Positions 1 through 12,470 are shown, counted from the first letter of the stretch. The stretch is DNA of 64,000 bases from Gracilaria domingensis (GCA_022539475.1 VCMS01000042.1:151561-215560); one strand, 5' to 3'. Made by a program: numbers and translations. Notes: generated from the sequence alone by a model not told the origin.

Positions 1-806
1 TATGTGTCGTACTCTCCTTAGTGTTGTGATTATTCAAACCATGGCTTGAAGTGGTATCAGCACATCAAAGTCTGATAGATCTGCCACAAGCTTCTGACAT
101 CTAAACACCAATCGGGGTAGCCCAATCCCATTCAACTAACAAAAATTTACCTTTGCCACGTCCCGTCGGCCATGCGTCTTTTCCTCGCCTTGCCCATCGC
201 CTTTGAATATCCCACTTTCTCGAAGCCTTTTCTTTTCTCGGCTGTTCGTATTAAGATACCCCTGAAGCCATTGTTTTTCTCGAGGAATGGGCGAAGCGAG
301 ACGACAATAGAGTAATTGTAAGGGAAAGAGGATCATTCTGCGTCTCCGATGCCATTTAAGAATGACACATTTCTTAAACATTGCCCTGAAGTAGTGCACC
401 ATGTTGTTACCATCCGTACGCACTTCAGCGCCAGAGAAGTTCACTCCTGCCATTAACCCCTCCCACCACCTACCGTAGCAGCTTGCGAACATTTGTCATC
501 TCGCACTAAACTCCTTACTCTTCTGGAGAGTTTCATCCATTAGATTTGTCTTAAGCAAAAACGACTGCACTGCCCGTCACCCCAAGACATGTATGACATT
601 TCACTGTCTCGCATACATTTGAAGCGAGCGCTAAAAATTATTGTGTCGACATCCGTATCTTCTCGGAAGACCAGGAACACATCCGCTTTCCCGGCGATTC
701 CGTGGAGATCAGACTCATTAAATGACGGAGTAGCCAAACGGAATCATTGTGTTTTGAAGCAGCCACAAACCTGGCTCACAGACTTCCCATTTGCGTCGAA
801 TAACTG
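1..806. other. No gene recognised upstream of the split-gene terminus
   Basis: Only short overlapping open frames on both strands occur here, none with a recognisable domain. It is the 3' flank of the minus-strand gene ending at 807. Confidence 0.5.
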
Positions 807-1808
807 TCATTTATGTGCAGTCCAATGAGCAGAGGGAAAACACTTAACTGGCCTATTTCGCTGTACTTGAAGCAGTACATCTTCAAATTCGACTGCCTCT
901 TGTCCTAGATGGGTTACGTTCGTCATTTGCTCTTTTGATTTCGAGTGTAGAGTAGTCTCATAGGTATGGTCGTTGACATGGGGGTCGGTCGAAGTACCGT
1001 TATCTTTGTGGTGATCAAGCTTGGCCTCAACATTCTGCACTAGAGCCTTCGGCATCAGCAACACCTCACCTCCTCGTGGATGTTCAACTGTCTCATCTTT
1101 TGCTGCAAGCTCTGGAATCAATTCACTGGCAATCTTTCCAATGCAAGCTGGGCGTATACTGAAACAACCACCGTTCAGATATATGTCAATGTTGCGATTA
1201 TATTCGTCTGCATGCTCCAGTCCAGCAACAGCCCCACAAAACAAATGTAATGAACTGATAGCATCTCTGCTAATTCTGGAGCTCAATAGTGTTCCCCATG
1301 GAACAGTAATGGGGAGCAAAAATCCCAATTTGTAGAGTTCTTCTTCTCCCTTTAGCTTCGAGTCCTGGCACATATCTCGCGCATAGTCGAGACGACCTTG
1401 CTCTCCAGACTTCTGTTTGATGACGTTGGATGGGTCATCGATATGGAGATGGAGTTGTTTAAGACATTCGGCCCGTTTCCCACTGAACCATGGTCGCAAC
1501 AACTGTTTCATCTTCAGAACTGTAACAGCGTGCATACTGTTTCCTCGTGACCCGTCAGTACCTCTGCTTCAAATATGATTCATGACATCAATCATGATCG
1601 AGATATACTGAGGCATTTGGTAGTCGTAGTAGTAGTAAACGTTCTTTCTACTGGATGTCGGACGTCTTATGGAACTCAGAACCGAATTTCCATCTTGTCT
1701 GAGGAATTCAAGATTCAAAGCGGATATTAGCTGACTTTTGTTGGCATGCCTCACGGTATTTCCCAACGAAAGATATGCATCTGCGTGTGGTGATAACATA
1801 TATCTGGC
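807..1808 (-). pseudogene. C-terminal part of large gene split by the 25-kb retrotransposon
   Basis: This is the distal third of the minus-strand gene whose proximal part lies at 26946-30962. Reading minus-strand codons across the insertion, the upstream half ends in codons for His-Ser at the GCTGT duplication and continues without frame change into Ala-Arg-Tyr at 1808. The frame then stays open to a TGA at 807 except for one in-frame TGA at 1569-1571. It gives about 80 residues, including a run of four tyrosines followed by Asp-Tyr, and then about 242 residues with an acidic, His-rich tail. No catalytic motif was recognised in this part. The single stop, without any frameshift, suggests recent decay. 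I am sure of the split and unsure of the protein's identity. Confidence 0.8.
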
Positions 1809-1813
1809 GCTGT
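1809..1813. repeat. Target-site duplication GCTGT, left copy
   Basis: GCTGT directly precedes the TGTAG terminus of the LTR and is repeated exactly at 26946-26950, directly after the other LTR. A 5-bp duplication is the usual size for Gypsy integrases. Removing one copy plus the element restores the reading frame of the host gene. Confidence 0.95.
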
Positions 1814-2279
1814 TGTAGTATAGTGGCACGGGTCACTAACCACGGGGAGGAATGCTCCAAAGGATGAGGGCCAACGGCGAGACCACTGGTAAGGAGGTGC
1901 AATGGGCGAGCGCTACCTGTCGTGCCTGCAGGAAAGGGCGAGCGACGTAGCGATGGCTTGAAAACCTGAATGGTGTTGGTACTTACTAACCTGAGGGTCA
2001 AGTAGTTGCCAAGAGGGTCTCTGACTTTACCACAGGAGGGAGGCGCAGCTCGAGCGGCCCAAATATCGGCTGCGAGGCGCCTCAACCTCTGGAGTGGTGC
2101 ACTGTAACGCAGTGCAACACGTGTACTAACTATACTACCTATGGTACAAATAATACAAGTAAAAATAAATAGGCATATGGGGGCCGGCAAGGGCCCACGT
2201 GCACCACTGATGGGCCACTCCTGCACACACCAGCGATGACTGACCATCCGGAAACCAACTTAAGGCTCATAATACTACA
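1814..2279 (-). repeat. 3' LTR of the giant element
   Basis: This 466-bp LTR begins TGTAGTATAG and ends ATACTACA on the plus strand, so its ends are short inverted repeats. It matches 26479-26945 except at about three positions. On the element strand it is preceded by a G-run polypurine tract (2280-2293), which makes it the 3' LTR. Confidence 0.95.
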
Positions 2280-2293
2280 CAGCCCCCCCCTAG
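2280..2293 (-). other. Polypurine tract next to the 3' LTR
   Basis: The minus strand reads TAGGGGGGGGCTG directly before the LTR terminus. Position and composition fit the primer for plus-strand DNA synthesis. Confidence 0.75.
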
Positions 2294-2328
2294 ACGCTGA
2301 CGTCCCGGCAGTACCAACACTGGAGAAG

Positions 2329-4113
2329 ATGGCTTCCATTGGTGGCGATCTATTCACTCCTGGCCAGTACGACGATGTACCGGTGCCTCGCCTTCCGTCG
2401 AACGTACCCTTCGCACCAGATTCTAGTGGCGTTTCTACGGCAACTGGGATGTATACCGGCCAACCTACGGGGAGTGGCGTTCGTCCCGGCAATGCGTTTG
2501 ATCACACCGTAGGCAGAGGTCCGATGTGTAGCCGAACCGCCAACATGCCCTACACCGTTCAACATTATATGAGCCAAGAGGCTGACTTCTTCGACGCCCG
2601 CCGCTTCGCCGCCATCCCTGAGGTCACCCGCGGTCCTAAAAAGTCGCGCCAGGTCGCCTGGCTCCAGCGCTGGGTGCATATGCCCGTGAACGCCCGAACG
2701 GTTCCGACCTGTAACGGTGGTGTGTTCACCGATATGGAGTATGTCCGAACCCTGGCCGAGGAGGACTACCAGCGCCGCGTCAACTCTATACTCTGGGGGT
2801 TGTACGGCGAGTTCTCAGATCCGTCGGTGCCTTTTCCTCCACCGCAACACAATCTCTTAGGCTTGATGGCCTTTCTACCTCCGTATGATAAAATGTATTG
2901 GATGGTAGACCGTGTCTACTGGAACGACATGGCTGAGCCAGATAGTAGAATGCGGACCAATCTTCAGTACCTATTTTGTTGGCACCAAGTTGAGTTCCAT
3001 GACATGGAAGCGCCTGACAGGATCGGACTGTACCCACGGCTGCCTCTATTTGATGATCCAGAATGGGAGGAGTTCTGGAGGGTTTCCAACCTCCTGGTAG
3101 TCCCTACCCCACCGCTAGTCGCTTATCACTCGCGACAATTAATTCTGCAACCAACCGATCGACGGAACTGGCTTACCTGGCAGGTCCTTACCGTGGAGTG
3201 GGCAGTTTTTGTCCTTATGGCCTTCTTGGACACCTGCCAGTACGGTGTCCGTTGCAACGTGCGCACCAAAGACTGGAGAGTGTGGAGCCACACGAACGAC
3301 TTTTTCAGCCCTTGCGGTCGCCTCGTTCCGCTTCCACGGATGTTGATAAAGTATCTGCGCGGTCTGGGGATACAAGATATCGTTCGTGGCACGGAATATC
3401 CACCTATTCGCGTAGAGGAGCTGCTAGATTACGTATGCCGTGTTCAATGATCGTCCACGCCTGGTTTCCTTTGGTATAGCTACGAACAAGACCGCTTCGA
3501 GAGAATCCCGCGCCACCCAGCTGGAGAAGATGACGGCAGAGCGTACTCCGCATTTCCCGTTAGGACAGCGCCAGTAATGGTACGTCGAATAGTCGTACCT
3601 GACTATTTTCCACGAGGCAGGGGGTTTGTGGGCGCATGTCTCATGTCCGATAGTCCTCTAAAACCACTTCCAGCTATGCCCTTCGGAGTCGGAAGCGCAA
3701 CAAACGTAGAACCAGCGCGATCATGCCTACAGAGAGTCTCTGACACTGCCGACACTGTTACAATGGTCGTCTCAGAAGAGGAACCAGCTCATATGGAGAA
3801 CGCGGGGGATATGCCGGTTGAATCATCTCAAATCATTCCTGTGGCAAATGCGGCCGCGGTGCACGATCGCTCTCTCGTAGTACTTCCACGGGGCTTGCCT
3901 CGCAACGAGTCAGCGGGGAGAATCTGTGCTTTCGAGAGGGAGGTATCGTCTGTGTTCTGCAAAGTGGAATATAGTCTGTTCGCTTTGGAAACTAAGCTAG
4001 TTTTGGGGCTATTTGGGGCGCGCGAGGGATTGGCAGAGGCTGACACTCAAAAAATTAAGAAATTTTGGAATATTAAATTCCATCTTGCGCAGTTTAATTC
4101 TTGGGTCCTCTAG
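2329..4113 (+). CDS. Antisense ORF beside the 3' LTR, unknown function
   Basis: The frame runs opposite to gag-pol and is open from within the LTR (2236) through 3450. After one in-frame TGA (3448-3450) it stays open in the same frame to 4113. I chose the ATG at 2329 as the first start outside the LTR. The product would be about 595 residues: a Pro/Ser-rich N-terminus, a Trp/Tyr-rich middle (about 170-375) and a variable acidic tail. No known domain or membrane segment was recognised. The middle and the part after the TGA are colinear with the broken ORF at 58374-60360. Shared features include a Pro-Pro/Ser-Arg-Leu-Leu segment followed by Trp-x-Val-x5-Glu-Trp-Ala, an Asp-x2-Gln-Tyr motif, and a later Pro-x-Tyr-x-Pro-x-Gly block. 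Conservation in two diverged elements argues for a real gene of the element. Whether the TGA is read through or a lesion is unknown. Confidence 0.75.
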
Positions 4114-6333
4114 TTTTTGTAGAGGTTCTACTTCGTCGCACCACCCCATTCACTCTTTTCCGCGACCCTCTCTCAAAACTGCGCTCGTGCTAGTTTGCGT
4201 TTCCATTTTCTCCCATGTTGCAATGCCAATCGCAACTCATCCCACCTCAATCATCTCATCACTTCTTCCCAGTCCACACCACCCCCACTCTTTACCCATT
4301 TATGGCCCATCACGCGTTCGCATCCTCCCTCTCTGTCTCCGCAAACGTCATTTTTTAGAAGTCAGGTAGGCAACCCTTCCCCTTCTCGTATACCCGTCTC
4401 GCCCCAAAACGGCTTCCAATCCCTCCCCATCCTTCTCTCCTCTCGCACTTTGAAATCTGGGCCGCCATTCGCATTGCCATGCCCTACTCCGAAATCCAGT
4501 CAATACCGGAGCCTCGATTGCATCCTGCAACACCTTTTCCAGCACCTTCCTTTTCTCCTTGCGCTTTTTCTCCAAAAGACTCTTCTAGTCCCTAAACCTA
4601 CCACATATCGCCTTCGTTGTCAAACATGGCCTCTTCTGTGCCACAAATCTTCCGGCACTTGCTATATATTCCCTTCTGTGTTCGCTGGGCGTAATTGAAA
4701 TATGGTGCTCTCACTAGATCGAAGAAGTCAATACGATACACTGCAAGCAAAGAGTGCTGAGCTGTTCGAACTTCTAATCTTGTCGCACGCGCTTTTGTTC
4801 ACCTACGGTCATCCTCTTGCTCTTATTCTAGTTCTCCTGGGACGCTCTTCCGTGAAACTTCCCATCTTTTACTAGTTTGTTCTCACTAATTATCCTCCTT
4901 ATTATCATTAAATAGTGTTTTTAACTACGTTGCCTCGACCTGGAGTACTCTTGACATTTACTACTTCTTTCTTGTATGTATTTAAAAAAGTATATCCTTA
5001 GTAGCGTCATGCTTTTTAACAGTAGCCATAATGGTGTCCCAAGCTCTCGCTCACCGGCTTGCGCGGAGAGCACAGAAAGAATGCATTCAGCAACGGCGTG
5101 TTCTTGCTCAGAAAGTGTTTGAGCAATTCCGAGAGTAGCTTTGGCGTGGAACTCAGCAGCATGTCAAACACAACATTTACTGAGAAAGCCTCTTGCGAGA
5201 AAAGCTGCACAAGCGCGCTTGAGAGTGCGCGCCCCGCCTGCATCGGCGCCATCTGCCTGCATCGCGTGCCGCCTAACTCGGCGAAAAGACAGCGCAGAAG
5301 CGCACGCGGTATGGATTACATGCTATGGAAGACTCAACGAAGACGCCGCCGCGAAGTGGGACGTGACGTCTTTATTTGCGCAGGCATATACAGCAGTAGC
5401 GGCCCCAGCATTTCTAGCATTGGAAGAATGATTCCTTGACTGCATTCAAACAACGAATACTATGAACAGCACATCATTAAAATGGTCTTCTCCATTTGAA
5501 TAACGCTCTTTCAGAACCATTGGAATGGTCCATACTGAACAAGGGATGAGCGCTACAATACAATCGACTGGATTCCTTACATTGAATAGTATGGCCCGCA
5601 AACTATTTGAATGCATTCTTCATCTGAATGATATATCCTTATAATGCAAAATCATTTCAATGCCTCGAATGCCCATACTAATAATACCGCCGTCGCGCGT
5701 CATCAGAATAACCACAATCCGCGGGGCGCGGCGCACACGGCACGGCGGTGGGGCGCTCACATTTAAGCTGCGTGCGCTGCTCCGTGGAGGGATTGAACGA
5801 AGCGCACGAGCGCATACTTGCTTCAATTCAGTGCCGTGCACTACATAGGGGCCACCCCGTAAGGCAGCACGTCTCGCCTTCGCTACACATACGGGCCGCC
5901 TCAACGGCGCACCGCGTCCGGCGCGACCACTGCCGGCTTGTGGCTGCGGTGATGGCAGTGCTATCAACGCAGCCACAAGCCGCTGCCAAAAAAATGGTTT
6001 CTATTTGAATGCTTTGAATGGTTTGACTGATAATCCAATATGTTTATTCAAATGGTTTCGCAAGTATGAATGGTGAAGCACCATTTCCATTGGAATGCAT
6101 CCACTGCTTTGACCGGTGTAAGCATTTTTTTATTTTAAACGCATTTGAATATACTGTAAGATGTACTACGAATGGCAAAACATTCGAATTGCAGTTGGTC
6201 AACCATTCTTCCAATCCTAGCAAATGCTGGCATTTGGACCGCATACCGCGGAGGCGTCTCGCCACGCCTCCTCTGGCTGACTATTGGCGGTGATCGCCGC
6301 TGCCGACTCAGGTGCTGATCTCCGCAGTCCTTC
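4114..6333. other. Cargo region without recognised gene
   Basis: The first 600 bp are pyrimidine-rich on the plus strand, hence purine-rich on the element strand. At 5440-6240, AT-rich stretches hold many copies of a short motif ATTTGAATG or its complement. They flank a GC-rich core (about 5690-5960) that contains an inverted repeat of CGGCTTGTGGCTGCG at about 5936 and 5968. This may be a small non-autonomous element. No protein family was recognised in any frame. Confidence 0.5.
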
Positions 6334-9300
6334 ATGATCTGCCGACGCCGCGCCGCTCTTGCTCGCCGCGTCGGCAATGTCAGTCAGAACAAGGCCAAGC
6401 GTCAGAAGCGCATCAAGTGGACCCCGCAGGAAGTCGAGGCGCTTCGCTGTGGCGTGCAGAAATTTGGTGAGGGCCGCTGGGCCGTCATACTGCGAGAGAA
6501 TGCCAACCTTTTCAACCCGGTACGAATCAGCGTAGACCTCAAGGATAAATGGCGCATTCTGTCGAAATCACACAAGACTTCAGATAAGCCGGACAACCGT
6601 GTTCCTTCTTCGCCTGCATTGCAATCTACTCCGACGCCTTCCACTCCTTTAGCCTCACCTCCGCGCGTGCGTTCACAACCACCTCATCCAATCGCCTTGC
6701 GTAATACCCCTCGTGTTTCTGAGAAACTCGCTTTTCCCAGTTTGCCGGCCCTTCATGTTCACCGCCCTCAGGTGCACAGGTCTCTGTTGAATCCGAAGCG
6801 AGTTACCCCTGAGCTTGTGTCCCCAATGGGTGACGTAAGGAGGAACCATAGCCTTCCACAAACTCACCCTTCCGACAATCTCCCAGTGTTTGGCTATCAC
6901 CAGATGCTTCGATCTAGGCCTGTTCAAGAGCCGAGCGAAGCTATCCGCGGTTGAAACCTGTCCGGCTTTTATTTGCACCCGTCTCCCGCAATGACCAAGC
7001 ACATCCCTTCGGAATCAAGACCTATGTTTATGCCGCTTCGGTTGGAACATAGATCTTTGGTCACTCCTAGCAATGCTTCGTTGCTTGTTGGCAATGGTGC
7101 TGCACCACAAGACACCGCGTTTGCCAGATCTCTCGAAGAAAGGACTTTACCCCATGTCCACCACACCCTAGGCCCTCGAGCGGATCATCGAGCTTCAGAA
7201 GTCATGCATCATGGAAGCGCGGTACATCCTGTACCAATGTCAAGCCCGCAGCATTTCAATACCGTTTCTCAGGCATACTCATCCTCCGCACTGCATATAT
7301 CTCGCGAACCACCGGTTACAACGGCAGGAGGTCATCGCTCCTACGCTATGCATGGTGAAGAAAGACCGCCGCCAGTAAGGATTCTTGGAGCGCCGATTCA
7401 TCCGGCACATGCGTACCGTCATCAGCCCGTGGCACAACATGTTGTCACCGATTCCAACCATTTTCGTTCTCTCCATGGCTTGAAGGAGCGCAGTGTCAGT
7501 GAACCTACAAATGAGGTGTATCCTGTTCCAAATGAGAAAAGCGCTGCACAGGATATGAATTCTCGCTACTCTCGCTTTGTCTCAAGGGAAAGCGGTTCAG
7601 AGAGCCAGCGAGAATTTCATGTCCCAAGGCCTAATCGTCATTCACTGGAAGAGGTGGTTCGAAACCACAGAGGTAACGCCAATCAACCACAGCAGTCCGA
7701 ACAACGCAATTTGCGAGAGAGTGAATTAGGTTCTCGCGGGAACCCGCGAAATGGTATGGGTCAATCTCTTGATGACGAAATGAATCTGCGGTCGTCAAAC
7801 TCAGAAAACCGTTTTACCCATCATCAGACTGAGGATGACCAGGATCATTATTTGCGCGCACCTGGAAATGATGGGCAATTTAGTTCAAGACAGGGCGATA
7901 GTGATGTGCATCAGCGCACCAGTTCTCCTCCGCATAGCCGTTTTAGCCAGGAAGAAGAAGAAGAAGAAGTAGAAGTAGAGGATATGAATCGCAACAGTGT
8001 GGAACACGGTCACATTGGCATGGGAGATCAACAATCGGCCCTTGTTCACACACGGGAGTGCATCCATAATGAAGACTCAATGCACCAAGTAGAAGTGCCT
8101 CGTGAGGTGTTGGACAATGATGGAGATGACGCGGATGACGAACATATCAGTCATCCCCACACTGACCCCAACCCGTCAAATTTGTATCATGGAAATGATG
8201 TTGACGATGATCAGTTGGCTTCACATCATCCTTTCGGCCTGGTCAATCCCGATGTCGGTCATTCGGACGATGGCGAAGCACGTGACGATAATCATACGTT
8301 GGCACTTTCAGAGCCTCAGCAGGGAATTGAGTTGCAAGTTCGACTGGAGGAAGAATCACAGGATTGTTACGCGCCGGAGCGCCCCCGATCACCCTCAACG
8401 GATCAGGAACATCAGCATCAAGGACAGCATTTCGGTACCTTTTCTACGCGCGATAAAAAGATTAAGAGCGGTCAGCTTGGCGATATTATAGAAAGCGAGA
8501 GAGGGGGACATTTACTGGGTGCGAGTGGAGACCGTGAGGCACCTAGTGGTATGCAACGCACGAAGGAAGAGAATCAACATACCACCAATTTGAAAAGGTC
8601 AGTAGAAAACTTCACTGAGCATCAGAGTCCTGAAAATAGCACAGGGCATGGTGCGGTTTATGGCGGTCGTGACGATGACAGTGGACACCCGGAACGCCGG
8701 GTGCTTACTGGTCTATATGAGAAAGATTCTGATGTTCAACAGCTTGACTCAAATAGTCGTGTGCGAAGTATTGTAGGAGAGATTAACGAAATGTCTGCAG
8801 GCGGTATGCACTCAAATGAAAGCGAGTTTACGCGAAAGGGCGATTTCAAAGAGGAGAACGACGAGGACCGAAGCGAAGCGCATCAAGCAAAGGATACTCG
8901 GGGAATGCTCGAAACTGGAACTATTGTGAATGACAGAGACGGGGTGAGAAGAGGTTCACCGATATTACAACCCTCCAGTGCTGTTTCGAGAGCACACAGT
9001 GGCAACGAGAAGGATCCCACGTTGGACATGCCCAATCGGGCATCATTTGAAGGGCAAAACGATCCAGTGAACACGTCCAGCAGTGACAGCTCAAGAGAGA
9101 TGATCCCTCTTGTACATTCAGCGAATAGCTTTAAGGTGATGAGAATCAAATCATCCACACAGAGACAGGAGAAAATGGTCATCGAGAGTCAAGGCGCGAC
9201 TGAATGCAAGTTACAAGCTTCCATGAGAAATGGTCATAGTGTTCCGATTGGATGCGATAAAGGAGTAATGCGGAATAGGAAGCCAGAAATTCATCAGGAG

Positions 9301-9483
9301 AGTTATGAAGATAAATCGACCACAGGAGGAGGAGGGCGACATCGCGTTGAGGCAGTTGCAAGTTTGGCAAATCTTCTAAACCCGACGTCGTTTGACAGCG
9401 GTCCTCGAAGAAGTGCTTACAATCGAAGACAGGAAGGAGAAGGAGAAGAAGGGGGAAAAGAAGCACATGTCCGGGAAAAATGA
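6334..9483 (+). CDS. Telobox Myb protein with long disordered tail
   Basis: A single Myb/SANT-type repeat lies at residues 26-78 with tryptophans at 29, 49 and 73. It contains the telobox signature VDLKDKWR (67-74), the motif of telomere-repeat-binding proteins such as TRF and plant TRB/TRFL, which bind double-stranded TTAGGG-type repeats. A Pro/Ser-rich linker follows. After an in-frame TGA (6952-6954) the same frame is open for another 836 residues up to 9483. That part is rich in Ser, His, Glu, Asp and Arg, has an acidic run near residue 540, and shows no fold. The two halves share one frame, and no splice pair preserving frame was found around the TGA. The start ATG follows a CAG-rich leader. 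The gene sits inside the retrotransposon cargo, antisense to gag-pol. DNA binding is a family inference. Confidence 0.75.
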
Positions 9484-9764
9484 AGTGCCTGCTGATGGCG
9501 TTGAACTCGATCCCATATGTGTTCTTTCGAATCTTGGCAAAGGATTACCGGCAGCATGGAAGTCGATTGTATCCAACTGCACTGGAGCTTCGCAGCCGCC
9601 AGTATGAGTTCTTTTGGTACAATAGAAGTACACAGTCGATCTGGGAATTGCACACTGTTGCGGCGTACGACTGCTTGTGAGTTGCCGTTTTATAGCTCAC
9701 GAATGAGTGGGACAACGTTGACCTATCGCTGATGTCGCAGGTACCTGCATCCTGGACAGAGTGA
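9484..9764 (+). other. Spacer with a WW-domain-like remnant
   Basis: Plus-strand codons at about 9588-9660 read YEFFWYNRSTQSIWE, which resembles the second half of a WW domain (Tyr-Tyr-x-Asn-x2-Thr-x-x-Ser-x-Trp-Glu). The N-terminal tryptophan and surrounding gene are not apparent. It may be another captured fragment, but the match is short. Confidence 0.3.
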
Positions 9765-10241
<477 letters not shown>

Positions 10242-11114
10242 CGCCCTCCTCTTGTCAACTACTGGGCATATGGAGGTAAGGACGGGATGGAACAGCGTGA
10301 ATGCTGCAACAACCAGAGAGCCTAACCGAGATTCGTATCTGGGTTTGTTCAATGTTTTCGTTATCGGCAGATCCCAAATGAAAAAATGCCTTTATCAGCA
10401 TTTTGTGACACGCAGCCGCTGCCAAACGTTATCTACAAAGGTAGATATCCAACCCCAGTATATACTGTATATTGTCAGCGTTCCTCATAAACTCTAGGCC
10501 CTCCAATATTGTTAATGCAGACGTTAGCCCCTAGAAAAGCCCGCATTCGTACTACGAATGCGCGGTTTTCTATTTCGTAGTAGCCTGCTATATAACCTAT
10601 ATGCCAAGCAGCAAAGTTCGTAGTTAATTTGGCTCAAACTTGGCTTGTCGATGAAAGTCAATTCTGGACATTCCATAGTTCGCTCTCTCTGTTATCGGAT
10701 ATACAACGCGTAGCTTAATTAGGAGGGAGAGCAGAACTTTTCTGTTCCGCTCGCGAGGAAAGCCAGCCCGCCCTCTGAAAACTGCTGGCCACCGTCGAAG
10801 ATTGGAATGTCGATATGTGTCGCTTCGCCAAGAAAGGCAGACCGCAGGAAGGCGGATCGCAGGTGTGTTAACATAGTTCTTCATTCTGAGACTGATGATC
10901 AAGATGACTCCGTTCGGACATGTAGGCCTCACGAAAGAATAGAAGGATACCAACCAACGAACGAACGGGACCATAAGGATACCTCTGCAGGCAATTGGAA
11001 CCCACGCGCAGAGCTCGGAAAGCGCATGACAATGTCAGCAGACAGTGGACGTACAGCGACACGCTTTCTGTCTCGTGGTTTCGCGACATGGTGGGAACAT
11101 GGCGACTGGTCATG
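10242..11114. other. Cargo spacer without recognised gene
   Basis: No domain was recognised on either strand. A perfect 21-bp palindrome (CGCATTCGTACTACGAATGCG) lies at 10542-10562. Confidence 0.45.
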
Positions 11115-11625
11115 ATTGAAGCCAACTGTTGGGCAGCTAGTGCTGGCTGTGGAGTGGCCATAATTGCCGAAATGACTGCAACGCCATCAGCCCCAGCCCG
11201 TTTGCAAAAGACAGCGTTGTCTACTTTGATGCCGCAAATGGCGACTAGCGGAATTCTCGAGCTGGTGCAGCGTACCAATTGTCGTAGCCGGTGTTCACCG
11301 AGCGGCTCTCCTGCATAGACTTGGAGGAGGTTGGAAACACGGATCCCACACCTATTTAATCCGCACCATCAGCTATCGCAGCGTCTATTTCTTGTTCGGT
11401 TGCAGCAGAGACACCAACGATAGCGTTGTTGCCCAGCCGCTGTCTGGCAACAGAAACAGACTGATCATCCTGACCCAGATGCACGCCATCTGCACCCAAA
11501 AGGGCGGCGAGTTGGATATCGTCGTTCACCACGAACGCTACGTCGGCGAGCTCTGTGATTCTGCGCAGTTGCGTAGCGAGCTCGATAAACTGTGCGCGAG
11601 GAACGTTCTTGTCTCGAAGTCTAGG
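11115..11625 (-). pseudogene. thiE: Thiamine-phosphate synthase fragment
   Basis: The minus strand reads RLRDKN, then VNDD, LGADGVHLGQDD, IVGVSAAT, GVGSVFPTSSK, PLGEHRL, IPLVAICGI and AGADGVAVISAI. This is the ordered set of phosphate- and pyrophosphate-binding motifs of ThiE, the TIM-barrel enzyme that joins the pyrimidine and thiazole halves of thiamine. An in-frame TAA near 11355 replaces the residue after GAD, and a frameshift separates the SMQE and PLGEH segments. The N-terminal first strand is absent. An AG just before the first recognised codons could be an old intron boundary. The fragment runs opposite to the phytoene desaturase piece 0.9 kb away. Confidence 0.9.
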
Positions 11626-12470
11626 CGTTGGTCAGTGGGAGTTCGGACAGGGGGCAGCAAAACCGGGGGTTGAAAAAGTACTCCACAAAGGTGACTTGGC
11701 GCGCGTTCTGTGCAGTGGTCACCACTTGTGCAACGACGTGCTGCACGCTGCGGCCTCACGCGGTTCTACGATCCTTGACCCGGTACACCGATGCATCGAA
11801 GCTGCGGCGCGAGACGCGCATGCGCACGGCAGCCGCAGCGCATCTCGGGGGGCTTGCAGGCGGCGCGGGGGCAGGCAGGGACGAGAGCGCGACGAAGGCG
11901 GACATGGGGAGGGGAACCACCACCGAAGCGCGCAGCTGCGGATCGCGAGGTGGGCGGCGCGCGCAATGAGCGCGCACATTTGCAGGGCGGTTCACACGCA
12001 GCGCTTATGCCGCTGCGCGACGCGGGTATGAAGACGCGCGCACCTTCGCGCTGGCGAGTGCATCAAAGACACATGGCAGCAGCACCTCGTGGGTCTTTCT
12101 TCGCTCGTGCGCCCTCGTAACATGCATCTACCGCCTACCGTGCCCTCCACGCGTCCGCGTTGCGCCGCGCGTCCGTCCTTCTGTACGCCTCCGTGCGCCG
12201 ATCCTACCATCCTCCTTCTCCTCCGCCCATGGCCAACCTGACCAAGCCGCAACGTCTGTTGCGCCGCTCGCACTTCTGGCAGGTTTTTCTGCGCGATAAC
12301 GTCGTCGTCACGTGCCACGGAAAGGGCGTCAGCCTCACTGGCGGTGGCGGACGGGGTTTGCGGCGGCGTCGCGGCGGGAACGCGAACGCGTGGATGGAGG
12401 TTCGCTGGCGTCGGGTTGTTGCAGAAGGACATCGTCAGACATGTCATAATATCATTCTGTCGTACTGGCT
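11626..12470. other. GC-rich cargo segment without recognised gene
   Basis: Long GC-rich frames overlap on both strands, as expected from composition alone. None showed a domain or matched the missing N-terminus of the neighbouring thiamine-phosphate synthase piece. Confidence 0.45.

Noticed and set aside
1814-2279. Solo LTR
   Set aside because: It shares the GCTGT duplication with the LTR at 26479 and has a polypurine tract on its inner side, so it is the 3' LTR of the long element.
4195-4698. A 167-codon plus-strand gene
   Set aside because: It is a translation of pyrimidine-rich DNA, giving Pro/Ser/Leu runs without any ordered motif.
6952-9483. Alternative genetic code with TGA as a sense codon
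   Set aside because: Intact gag and pol end at conventional stops, and TAA, TAG and TGA all occur as lone internal stops in neighbouring broken genes.
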